Source: Branchiostoma floridae (lineage: Eukaryota > Chordata > Leptocardii > Amphioxiformes > Branchiostomatidae). Taken from it: a stretch of 64,000 nt of DNA. The notes beneath the pieces were generated by a model that made no database searches, was not told where the DNA came from, and was given only the letters and a program-made list of their open reading frames with translations. The number at the start of each line of letters is the position of its first letter. The stretch's first letter is position 1. Made by a program: the position numbers and the translations under genes. The stretch lies in NCBI RefSeq assembly GCF_000003815.2, contig NC_049995.1:2727006-2791005 (forward strand), written 5' to 3'. Of the stretch, positions 22,002 to 33,300 are shown one piece after another.

Positions 22002-25000
22002 ATGGCGGGTGTTCTATGGTTGGTGTTCCTGTCGGTCGTGTTGCCGATCTCCCGAGCGGACGATCGGCCCAACTTCGTGTTCCTCGTCGCCGACGACGTG
22101 GGAATCGGAGACGTCGGCTGCTTCGGAAACGACACGATTCGGTAAGGAGGGCCGACTGTAATCCTTTCTTCGTGAGGGGTAGCGGGCTAGTTTGATTTAC
22201 CATTATCACTTAATCGTAGCCACTTTAATTCAACGTTAAGCGTTGTCGGTAGATTATTATAGTGTTGGAAGGGGGCTGTCACCAATGATTCGGACATGTT
22301 AGATCCTGTTTTAAGAACCGTACGTTGCAGATGGTAATCCTTGGTTCCCAACGGACACGTGTTTTGACAATGTTATACGTCTGTTGTATATACATACTCT
22401 GATGTTAAGATAAGCCCACATTTCTCACCAGTACTAGTGGTCACTTATCTGGCATAGATATATCTGCTGTATAGAAGGAAAATTTGCTTGTCTTCTTTTT
22501 GAGTAGTAACGAGATAGCGTGATTCACCGTTAACCGTAGCCCATTGGCTTTACTTCAACAATAAGCGTTGTCAATTAAGTAATCGAAAAGAGTTATCGAG
22601 AGAGTCAGCGTGTGGTATATAAAGGCCTGATGATTAATATTTCCGCGTATGAAAACGTATCACTGGGCAAAATACTACACGTGCGTAATGATAACATGTA
22701 CCGTGTCTACTCAGTGACTCCTTGCCAATATGAGACTTAAGTTGTTCGAAATTATCCCACATTTTGCACCAAAACCTTGAGGAACTAAATCTATTCTGGA
22801 CCCTCCGAAACTCAAAAGGTATACTAGACTATGTTATGGAAAATGATGACCATCTACATGTTCAGAACACGAAATAAAAATGAATTTGGAGTTCCACAAA
22901 CTTCCGTTCACTTCCAAAACTACACCCGTCACGTAAGAATTGGACTTTTGTAAGATTTTTGCCATAAATATGTAAGAAACACACCTAAAATACTTACATT
23001 AGGTAAAAAATTACATACAACAAGCTCGCTGTGTAACACCATAAACTTTAAAATAGATTTGTCTTATTCAATATAGATATTGTTTACTGATTGTCTAAAC
23101 TTCATCAACGTATTTAGAATGGATGACTTTTCTTTTGCATATCAAAGCATTTTCCTAATTGTATTTCAGGACTCCTAATATCGACAGTATCGCTGCTAAC
23201 GGTGCCAAGTTGACCCAGCACCTGGCCGCCGCTGCCGTCTGCACCCCCAGCAGGTCAGCCTTCCTGACTGGACGCCTTCCCGTCAGATTTGGTAAGAACT
23301 CTTGTCTTTCCTTTTCTTTCCAACAGAGGGGGCGGGGTCTGTATAACGCAAGCAGGTACGCCATAAGGTCGTTCAGACTTCCGAGTACGCATGCGCTGCA
23401 ACAGGAATTGTGGGTAACAATTATATATCAAAGGTGAAGGCCCTTGAGACATAAACTGAACACGCCTGAACATTGCAATGAAAATCGACACAATGGTCGA
23501 GACGAGAACTGTTGGGGGCCTGCACTTTTAACGGTCGATCCCCAAATCTGTGCCTCTATCTTCTGAGATTCTGATTCCACCGCTTCTATGGGCCACAATG
23601 AGTACTTCTGATTTTCCCTGTCCTGTTTTTGTTGGCCACGACAACCTGAGACAGTCCACGTGTGGAAGACATCCGCAGATCCAACCTTGCACCCAAGCTC
23701 TGCACCAGGTCCTGCTCCAAATCTTACAGTTTCCACGCTCAGCTCCAAATCCTCCCTGGTGCTCCGCTGAATCCTGCCTACAACACCAATATTAGAAGGT
23801 CCGTTTGAAGTAATAATTCAGCACACCAGTTATGTCCTTTCAACGTTTTATTCACGTCCTGGCCTCACAGCAGTTCCTGACAGACTCACTGTCCAGCTGC
23901 CCCCACTCTCTAGCCTCCGTTGGGTCCTACCATTTCACACACTTGTAGAGGGGGTTTGACTCAACACACAACACATATTACCCATAACTCCTGTCGCCGC
24001 GCATGCGTACTCGGGGGTGATAACGAGCTTATTGGTGACACATTTTGTTCAACGGACCCAGCGACCTCTGGCGGAATAAATGTATATTTTATCCGTAAAT
24101 ATTTTCACCTCGGATACAGGTTGTATCTCGTGTACCAGTGGAAGCCAGTTAATTGCACGTCGGATAAACGCACACTTCGGTCAATTGCACGGAATCCCAA
24201 AATCCCGTGGAGGTGCGGTCCAACTGGGTGTAACTTCGCATTATCGCACACGCCGGATAATTGCACGGGATTCGCTGGCAAATTGGGTGTGCAACTAAGC
24301 GGCTGTATATACACACCAATGAAACGTTTCTTGCTGTGAATAAACATCCAAACATTTCTTTTATCAATATGTTCTTTCTGTTGCCTCAAAGGAATGGCAG
24401 GAACGGATTTACCTAGGGCTTTGATATTTCTGGCTGCTCCCGCCGGGCTACCAAGGTCAGAGGTCACTTTTCCTCAGATGGCAAAAGATCATGGGTACCA
24501 GACAGCGCTAATAGGTGAGTTGAAATATCGTTTTAATTTGCAGGTGGTTTTGAACATTGTAATGTGCAGAAACCCAGGTAATTTCGACATTTTGGAACAT
24601 TTTCCCGCTTTCCTAGGAAAATGGCATCTTGGTCTGAACTGCAAATGGGCAGGGGACCACTGCCACCACCCCAGCAAGTTCGGGTTCGACTACTTCTACG
24701 GACTTCCTGGTTCGAACTCCCCCGAGTGCGACCCGGACAACCTGAGTGACATGTTTACGGGGCCAACGGCAAAAATCTTCACCAAAAGGATGTATTCCCG
24801 TCTCCGTCTTTGGGAGATAGCGGGCAGCCTTTTCCTTGGATTTTTGGCCCTGAAGCATTTTCAGTATATCAAGTGGAAAACCTTTATTGTGTGGTCTTTC
24901 ATCGGTTGGTCAGCGATAATACTTCTATATGCCTTTTTGGCCAATGGCAGACAGTTTAACTGCGTCATGATGAGAGACGATGACGTCATAGAGCAGCCGC

Positions 25001-27802
25001 TCGACGTTTCTACCCTCACTCCCAGAATGACTCTCGAAGCCGTCAAGTTCCTTGAAGAAAGGAAAGCAAAGAAGGAACAGTTCTTGCTGGAAGTCTCCTA
25101 CTGGAACGCGCACACCGCCCTTTTACCTTATAAGGAATTCCGCGGGAAAAGCCGACACGGTCTCTATGGCGACACCGTAGAGGAGATGGATTGGAGCATC
25201 GGGGTTGTCATGGCAACGTTAGAGAGGCTGGGTTTGACAAACAACACCTTTGTGTACTTCACGTCTGACAACGGCGCTCATATGGAGATAGGAGATGCTG
25301 GAGGGTCGAACGGTATTTATAAAGGTAAGGGAGTTTGCAGCCACGTGACTCTGACGTCACTTAACCTGCGCCATGTTGGTGGATTATACCCGTGTGTCAA
25401 ATCTGTTTGCAGCCACGTGACTCTGACGTCACTTTGCCTGCGCCATATTGGGGGGCCAAACTCTAGATAGACGTTGTGTTACACTCGAAAGAAGACCCGT
25501 CTGTGTTGGTAGAAGTTGGTTGACTTACACTGTAGATTTTCCAGTATACATCCACAACTACACTGGCGGAGAAAGCTGTTTGTATTTACAAGTTTTAACG
25601 CGCGTGTGAGCATTTCACAGACAGCATTTTATGGCATCTTACATACTTGATACAACATCCACATGATCATCTCATGATATAAGTTACGTTAACTTACCAA
25701 TTGCTCTTGATTTAACTACAAAAATATGGAGTAATCTTTCAGACCTTGTAACGTTCGCATGCGTTTCCTAATCCCTAATCATGCAAATACTAATGATAGA
25801 AATGTGCACTTTTTGCCCACTTTCTATCCACTCTAACAGGTGGTAAAGGGCAAGGAGGGTCTGAAGGGGGAATCCGTATGCCTACACTTGTGCAGTGGCC
25901 AAGGTACTCAAACATTTCAACTCTCGCTCATTCCCCTAAGAATGTGCTCTCGCTGAGCAGATTCCACCATGACTTGCGAGACCGATCAGAAACAAGTCTA
26001 TTGTTATATACACTACTGCAATAAGCAACTTGCACTGCTAATTCGTGCTATATGCTGTTGCTTTTTCACAAACAATTAGGTAATTAATAATACAAAGTAG
26101 GCTTCTATATGTACCTAATGTTGTATCTGATTTGCCTGTCTTTCTTTTTACATTGTCCACAGAAAAATCAGGCCCGGTACTGTAGTAACAGAGGCCACCA
26201 GCCAGATGGACATTTTCCCCACGGTAGCAGACATCCTCAAGGCCCCACTTCCCCAGGACAGGGTGATGGACGGGCGGAACATCCTGCCGTTGCTAGGCGG
26301 GGCCAAGCAACCGTCTCCACACGACTTCCTGTTCCACTACTGCGGGAATGTCCTGCACGCCGTAAGATACAGGCCTAGGAAAGGTAAAGTATACTAGTAC
26401 TACCTGGGTTTGAAAAGGACAAATCGTTTCAAGTCTTAGGCAAACAATCAACTTTTTGGGCTTGCTTACAGGCCCAGGAAAGGTATGAAAAATTTAGAGT
26501 TCCACGACCTCATCCTGTCGCCAAATGCTGTTAATGTTTGCGACTGATGTATAAATAATATTTCTCATTGATTATGCAAATAAGGGCCTCATGTTTATTG
26601 TTCAGTTTGTCATTTAATTGTCCAAAGTAAGATAATGTTATTCTAACAAAGAAGGCTGCGTTCGCATCTCCTCATTAATTATTATTTCACGTAACTTCCA
26701 AATGCCGCCAAAAGTCGACAAAGAAATTAGAGTATATTTTCTATTAATTTTACCCTCTTTCTCAGTCACACGTGTTATGGGTTTAAACATTAGATGCTTC
26801 GGTTTCCTAACAGTTTATCGATGTGCATTTCATTTTGTCAAGCATCCCTGACGCTATCTTCATCCAGAATTCCTGACATGTTAACCATTTCCTGAGTTAT
26901 TTTGTTTCGAAGTTTCTAACAAAATTGGCCCCTAGCCTGCAGTTCTGACAAGCAACTAGGGGGCGCAAACCAACAGCACATACTGTCTGAACAAAGAAGC
27001 TACCTATACCACTGAACCTTTACAACGATAGCATGTAACGATAGCATGTCCTGAATGCCAGACACCAAAATCGGAAGTTCCAGTGCAGCGCCAGAGATAG
27101 CCACCAGGGACACATCTTGACTTACCATGATACCATAAGGATCCACCTACAGCAAACACAAACACACAGATTCTCTCACTATGATTCATTCTACTTGGAT
27201 GCTATGGCTTTTCTATACAGTGGAATCCGCTTAATTGCACACCCAATTTGCCAGCGAATCCCGTGCAATTATCCGGCGTGTGTGGTAATGCGAAGTTGCC
27301 CAGTTGGACCTTACCGCCACGGGATTTGGGGATTCCGTGCAATTGATCGAAGTGTGCGTTTATCCGACGTGCAATTAACTGGCTTCCACTGTATTCACAA
27401 TCACGCTGTTTTGTTCTTATAGGAAGTGTGACATGGAAAGCTCACTTCGCTTCCTATCCCTGGCTTCCTGGCACATCACACTGCGGTGTCCAACAAATGG
27501 TTTGCTACTGTGACGTCCAATGGGGTGTTACCTTCAACGATCCGCCATTACTGTATGACGTCACTAACGACCCAACAGAAGACCGACCAATCAGCGCCGA
27601 CTCTAACCCGAAGTACCGAGAAGTGCTTGACGTCATCACGAAAGCTGTTGAAGAACACAAGCAAAGCCTGACTAAAGTAGACGACCAGCTCGCAGCAGGA
27701 CCGCTGTTCCTCCCTCGACCGTGGTTGCAACCATGTTGTAACTTCCCTTTTTGCAACTGCCAGGAAGAGGTGGATTTATCCTCTCTTAAGATCACTGTCT
27801 AA
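22002..27802 (+). CDS. Sulfatase C, steroid sulfatase (STS/arylsulfatase C) type
   Basis: Seven plus-strand exons: 22002-22141, 23170-23291, 24392-24514, 24617-25324, 25840-25903, 26163-26383 and 27423-27802, giving 585 residues. Exon 4 is 9 bp longer than in A and B. It has the signal peptide, LVADD, CTPSR (Cys71), [22 protein letters not shown] and YKGGKGQGG, so it looks active. The start of exon 4 has its own sequence ([20 protein letters not shown], then [15 protein letters not shown]) while the following catalytic part is nearly identical to A and B. The exon 3 acceptor (CTCAAAG) has a short pyrimidine tract but keeps phase. Introns are enlarged by MITEs and an inverted-repeat element. 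AATAAA is at 28015-28020. Confidence 0.93.
23378..24016. repeat. Non-autonomous DNA transposon with about 40-bp inverted ends
   Basis: The left end CGAGTACGCATGCGCTGC..CAGGAATTGTGGGTAA is mirrored by TTACCCATAACTCCTGTCGC..GCGCATGCGTACTCG at the right. The 560-bp interior has no credible transposase. It is in intron 2 of sulfatase C. Confidence 0.65.
24136..24305 (+). repeat. Tigger/pogo-like MITE (copy in intron 2 of sulfatase C)
   Basis: Same family and orientation as 17482-17661 and in the same intron of the paralog, with the right terminus cut short (ends AGCGGCT before GTATATA). Shared placement fits an insertion before the B/C duplication, but the immediate flanks no longer align well. 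Confidence 0.75.
25342..25431 (+). promoter_or_regulatory. Tandem E-box plus CRE composites in intron 4 of sulfatase C
   Basis: CACGTG at 25342-25347 with TGACGTCA at 25352-25359, then a second copy at 25414-25419 and 25424-25431. The unit of about 72 bp is tandemly doubled just after the exon 4 donor. Genes A and B carry a single copy here. Confidence 0.4.
27218..27391 (-). repeat. Tigger/pogo-like MITE (intron 6 of sulfatase C)
   Basis: Third copy of the CAGTGGAA..CCAGTTAATTGCACG family, in opposite orientation, with TA on both flanks. Confidence 0.8.
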
Positions 27803-28014
27803 GAGAGAAAGTAACATTTAAAGAAGGGATATTTCATTGACTAACTCATTGCAAAATGCGCAAACGTAACGATCGAACGCTGTTCAACGAGTACATGTAT
27901 AGCAAGCGTCCTGATTTCCATTGTTAGTGACAACTGGAAATCTCTACGTGTCTAGAACACCTGTCTCATTCTGTCTGAAGACAGACTAAATACTCTCTTC
28001 TCTAAAGATCACGA

Positions 28015-28020
28015 AATAAA
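28015..28020 (+). terminator. Polyadenylation signal of sulfatase C
   Basis: AATAAA 213 bp after the TAA stop. Confidence 0.65.
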
Positions 28021-30332
28021 GATTATTATGATTGTTAACTGTATAAACATAGTGTATATCAAATTCATGATCAATCAACATTGAATTTGATTTTTTTTTA
28101 ATACACCAGCCAGCGATATCTTGCTGTTAAAGATGCTACTGACCACTACATGACTTTGTGGCATCTTCCATATTTAAGACAGATAATGAATGTTGTGTAT
28201 TTAATTCGATTCTATGAAAGCTAATGGAGAGCCTACACTTGGAGTTGGTGTTTGGGGAAGTTCGTCGATATGGTAAAAAGGTAAAGTTAATTTAAAGATA
28301 TCAATGTGTAAGCGTGATCTTACCACCTATATTTCAATTTCTTTACTATTCAGAAGTACTGATTTGATTTCTTTGATTTTATCAGAATTAACGTTACAAA
28401 CGGTATAATTACACGTGCGTCACAGACAGTGGCGTACTGTACTGCATACTTACCTGTTCATCAAATAAACATGATACAAAGATAATTTTGATTACTTCAA
28501 AAGTAACGTATTCGATTAACGTCGTTGGCAAATGTGAGTGAATGTTACACGTTTGGGAACGCAAGATATATGGCTAAATGTTCTAAATGTTCTTAGTATT
28601 GTGACGGTAATCATAATCTCGGTAATATGCCCTCTGGATGTCCTATGGCCACAACAATTTAATTTCTTGGTTCACGGATTCACTCGCTCCTATTTTTTGG
28701 AAAAAAAATAAAAATAAAAATTACCACTCAGCAAATTTTCACCATTAATGAAACCATTTACCAACTTTCTGGTGTAGTAAATTGGCCTTTATATCATAAG
28801 CTCCTTAAAATGTGGGTATTGTTATTGTAGTTATATTTTTCATTCATGAAGAATGGGACAAACATAAAAACTGACACTACTTTTGTAATTTTCAACGAAC
28901 AGGTGCTGTTACTGTACAGTAATAGTGGTTTTGTACTTTTTTCAAGCTGAAAACTTTTTATTCTTTATGTTTTGGATTAGCCCTTACCTTTACCCCAACC
29001 ATTTTACAATTTTTATTTTTATTTTTGTTTCGCCCTTTCGCTCCATATTTTTTATGAAAAAATCCGTGAACCAAGAAATTAAATTGGTGTGGCCTAAGTC
29101 CAGAAAAAGGGTTGACCTAGGTATCTTTATCTGTCTTTCATCTTTTATTTGTATGTCTGTCCAAGACTCAATAAAGATTATACTGAACACATTACGTCAT
29201 AGGTGAATACATAATGAGGCAGGAATTTTTTTGTGGTGTCCGATTTGTCAGATCAATCATGACGTCACCAGACTAATTAGATACGCTATCAGTTGTGTGG
29301 TTCAGACCCTTTCGAGAAAAGCTGCCCTCCGTTAGGTAAAGCACGCTGTTTGTTAGGAGTTGAATCTTATTCACTTTCACAGGTATGCGCCTTGCTTTCC
29401 ATTGATAATGTAACATTCTTGCAATACTTGCGATTGTGTATGTACATGTACATCATAAAATTAGTGTGCTTTATGCATTGGGGGGTACAGACTACTATAG
29501 CTATTTCACCATTGTTTGTATTTTAAAAGCTGTGCTGCAATACCTACATATATTATGAAATTAAATCCTTCGACTGAATAAGTTAAACTGTACTAAAATT
29601 CGCCATGATTATAGAACATCTCGGATCTGCCCTATTTGTATACGTAGTTACAAAATGGAACAGCATAACATGCTATTTATTTTAACCCCCTTGCGCATTA
29701 GCAGCCAAAATATTCGTTTTTAAAAATCATTAAATTTCACTAAATTTTTGACTACTAGGTTTATTAAGGGTGACTGGCATAGATCATTAGTGATTCACAG
29801 GCGAAGTGCCCTTGCCTCTTTTTAAAGAAGACTAACGTATAGCTACAAGATGGAGAAATATTTTTTGAACACGACACTCCTGGTCTTCTCGGAAAGTATC
29901 GTTAACACTTGAAAAACCGGTTATGTAGCATTCTAGTTTTGAGACAACAATCGTTACACGCCGCTTAGTGTTTATAATTATCTACGTACATGCGATCATG
30001 TTTCCACTGTTTACTGTCTATCATGTTTTATGCTTATAAATTCATGTAGAAATGTTGCAATCAATACAAACATCTGACCGTTTCCAAAATCTTATCCAGT
30101 TGCCTAAGTAACTGCCGTTTGGGGTATGTTATTACCTGGATGTCTAACCTTCATTGACGTATGTGTACTTATGTATAGCTTGTTGGCGATTTTACCACAT
30201 TCACATACTCAATAGTACTGCAGAGAACTACTAGAAAGCAGTCATTTGTGAAAAATACATACTTCATACTGCCTATTTTCAGCTTCATTCTACATCTTTA
30301 TCTTCATCAGCGTGCATTTTGAAGAGCGAATC
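28021..30332. other. Intergenic stretch between sulfatase C and the apyrase gene
   Basis: It includes the MITE at 28647-29094 and a repeat fragment at about 30065-30165 (TGACCGTTTCCAAAATC, ATCCAGTTGC, ATGTCTAACCTTCAT). No coding exon is supported. The apyrase 5' UTR probably lies in the last 100 bp; a possible acceptor TCTTCATCAG ends at 30310. Confidence 0.5.
28647..29094. repeat. MITE with 30-bp inverted ends, Harbinger-like (copy 2)
   Basis: GGCCACAACAATTTAATTTC and its inverse AATTGGTGTGGCC, followed by CTTGGTTCACGGATT, match the element at 12179-12560. It is about 450 bp, with an AT-rich interior and no transposase. Confidence 0.7.
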
Positions 30333-33300
30333 ATGCTGCCGGGGATTCGTCTCTGCCTCGTCCTTTCGGCTTTTCTCGGCGGCATTGCCTTCGTGTCTTC
30401 GGCAAGAGTCGGGCGCGACTCCCACAACTACCGATACGGGGTCATCTTCGATGCTGGCAGCACCTCCACCAAACTGCACGTCTACAGATGGGACCAGAAC
30501 AGGCTCCCAACAAAGATGGCGGATCTGACGGAACTGAAGGTCACAGGAACCAGAAAGGTGAGTGTGTATAAACGTGTTCACGTATCCAACTGCGCATGGA
30601 AGATACTTCTTTTCTTTACCAAGCTATATCGATGCCCGAACGTGTATTGTTCAGGCAGTGAGGTTAAAAACTTAACTTCAGATCTCTGGAGCTTCTCCTT
30701 TGAAATATTGCCAATAATGCATCGCACTGCGCTTGCACAATTAAAACCATCCAGCTTTTTGTACGTATTGCAGATTCTTTATTGTAACTGAGTATAATAT
30801 ATACTGGGACAGAATTTAGCACTTTAGTATTCATATTCGGGGACATGCAGCGGTCATGACCTAGACAGGAAGCCTGTGGGCTAGGGTTTAAGCAGCAGTC
30901 GTTTCGGATACCTACCAGCTTTTCTTCGAACCAAATGTGTTTTGTTGGAAACGTTCCAAAACAATAACTATCTGTTCTGTTTCCAGGTGAAGCCAGGTAT
31001 CAGTTCGTATGTCACCAACCCACAGTTTGTGAAGCCTCAGCTCATCTTACTGTTGTACAGCGCCAAAACGGTGGTGCCAGAAAAACTTCACAGCAGCACA
31101 CCGGTGTACGTAAAGGCAACGGCAGGTAAAAGGGTTACGTCATCGTCGTTACCACTTGTAGATACAAAATCCATTTCTAAACCTTGGGAACAAATGATTA
31201 GGTTATTCAAATTACAGATATACAAATTGACTAAATAGAATAACCGAAATCAATGGGGAAAATACACAGCGACAGCTCTCTCTCAGCCACACTGAAAACG
31301 TATCAACTTTTTTTCAGGTGAAAGAGTAACGTTAATTTTGACGTTAAGTTTTACTTGTAAGGAATAGAGGATTGAGCAATGAAATCAAAGAGACGAAGAT
31401 GTCTTTTTAATCTGAACCTTGTGAACAGCTAGCTACTGATAAATGCTTCATGTTACAGACAAACAAATGATTAAATGGAATAACCAAAATCAAAAGGGAA
31501 GGCACGGCTCTCTCCCAGTCATACTAAAACATATGAAACATTAACATTAAATTTGACGTTAATGCTTATGTGTTAGACATATATAGAGGAATCAGCAACA
31601 GTATAAAAGAGAGGAAACTTTTTTTTTCTGAAACAGGAATGCGACTGCTCAAGCCGGCTGACACCGACGCCATCTTCGACCAAATCAACGACCTCTTCCT
31701 GAACACGACCTTCAACCCGTTCAAGTTCGAGCGTGGATGGGCCAAGGTCATCTCCGGAGAGGAGGAAGGTGTTTTTGGCTGGATCACTGTCAACTTCCTC
31801 AAGGGCGTCTTCGAATCGAAAAGGTTAGTTGTGGACACGGCTCACTCACCAACATACGAGGGCGGTTCAAAAAGTAATGCCAGTGGTTTCATAACAGGCT
31901 CATTTTTGCATCGATTGAGTTGAAATTTGGCATGAAAGTACAAGAATGTATCCTCTCGAGATTAAAATATCTCAATTTGTTGTTCAGATTTTTATGAGTG
32001 ACTGAGTTGAGTTCAAGGTGACCACACCCTTGTTATCCCGTCGGAAGAAATTAGAGGGTCAATTAACGTGCGATTGATAATGTTCCTGAATCACTTGAAG
32101 TTATTGTAAGAAACTAAAATTGCACATGTATCAAGTTGCATTTCTCTATAAGCCATATGCCTATTTTCATCTTTTAAATCCAACCATTTCTTCATTTTTC
32201 GTTCCTGGGGTGAAGTGAGGTCGACAGGGTCGTAATTAGCGGTGGATTAGGGGTGGGCTGCTTAAAGTTTCCGTAACCGACTTTTTTATTAACTGACAAA
32301 GATCAAACTTAGCACACTTCTTGGTCTTGAAACAGTTAATAATTGTGCCAAGTTTCGCATCTTTTGGCTAATGAAAAAGCAGTCTACAAAAACCTTTATT
32401 CAACAAATCACGTATTTGGCTATTAATCAAACAACCTGTGATATAGCAACTCGCTCCATACTAGTAGCTGTACAAGATTAACCAATAAGAGTTCAAACAT
32501 GAAATTTGGCATGTCATCTATAGAGACGTTTGTTATTATACAGGTGACATTTCAGTTTCCTACAATAGTTTTAAAATGGTAAGATCTAGAGGAACTGATC
32601 TCCTGACAAACTTCTAAGAGTGTGGTCATCTTGAACTCAACTCAGTTGCTCATAAAAATCTGAACCACGAATTGAGATATTTCAATCTCAAGAGGATGTA
32701 TTCTTGTACCTTGGTACCAAATTTCAACTCATTCGATGAAAAAATGAGCCTGTTATAAAACCAGTGGCATTACTTTTTGAACCGCCCTCGTAAGAATTGT
32801 GGACAGGGATCTATAGATAACTTTGTGAATTGAGCGAAAAAGAGAAATCCTTTCAGGGGCATTTGACTCTAAAAGCAGAAATATGTAGCCAAAAAACATT
32901 TGTGTAACAAGAAATTGAAGACCAACTTTGGACCCGGGCCGAGCCAACTTTCCATCCTGCTAGGCTCGGGTTACACCATCTTCTGCTTCACATCCTGTCA
33001 CTCTACGGACACACACCAAAACAAACAAAAGTACATCAAATCGGAACACATCCTGAGTTGAACCATCCAACAAGGCGTGTTCGGCTGGATCACTGTCAAC
33101 TTCTTGAAGGGCGTCTTCGACTCGAAAAGGTCAGTTTTTTTGGCGACGCCTCAGGGACTAGCCTAATGGTATAGTGTGTGTACCATTAGGATGGCCAATA
33201 ATCCCCAAAATTGTACAGGCATGTCTGGATTTTTTTAAATTTTGTTTGCTTTCGGACAGACAAGAACAATGTGGCACTGCACTCAACGTATTTTAACAGT

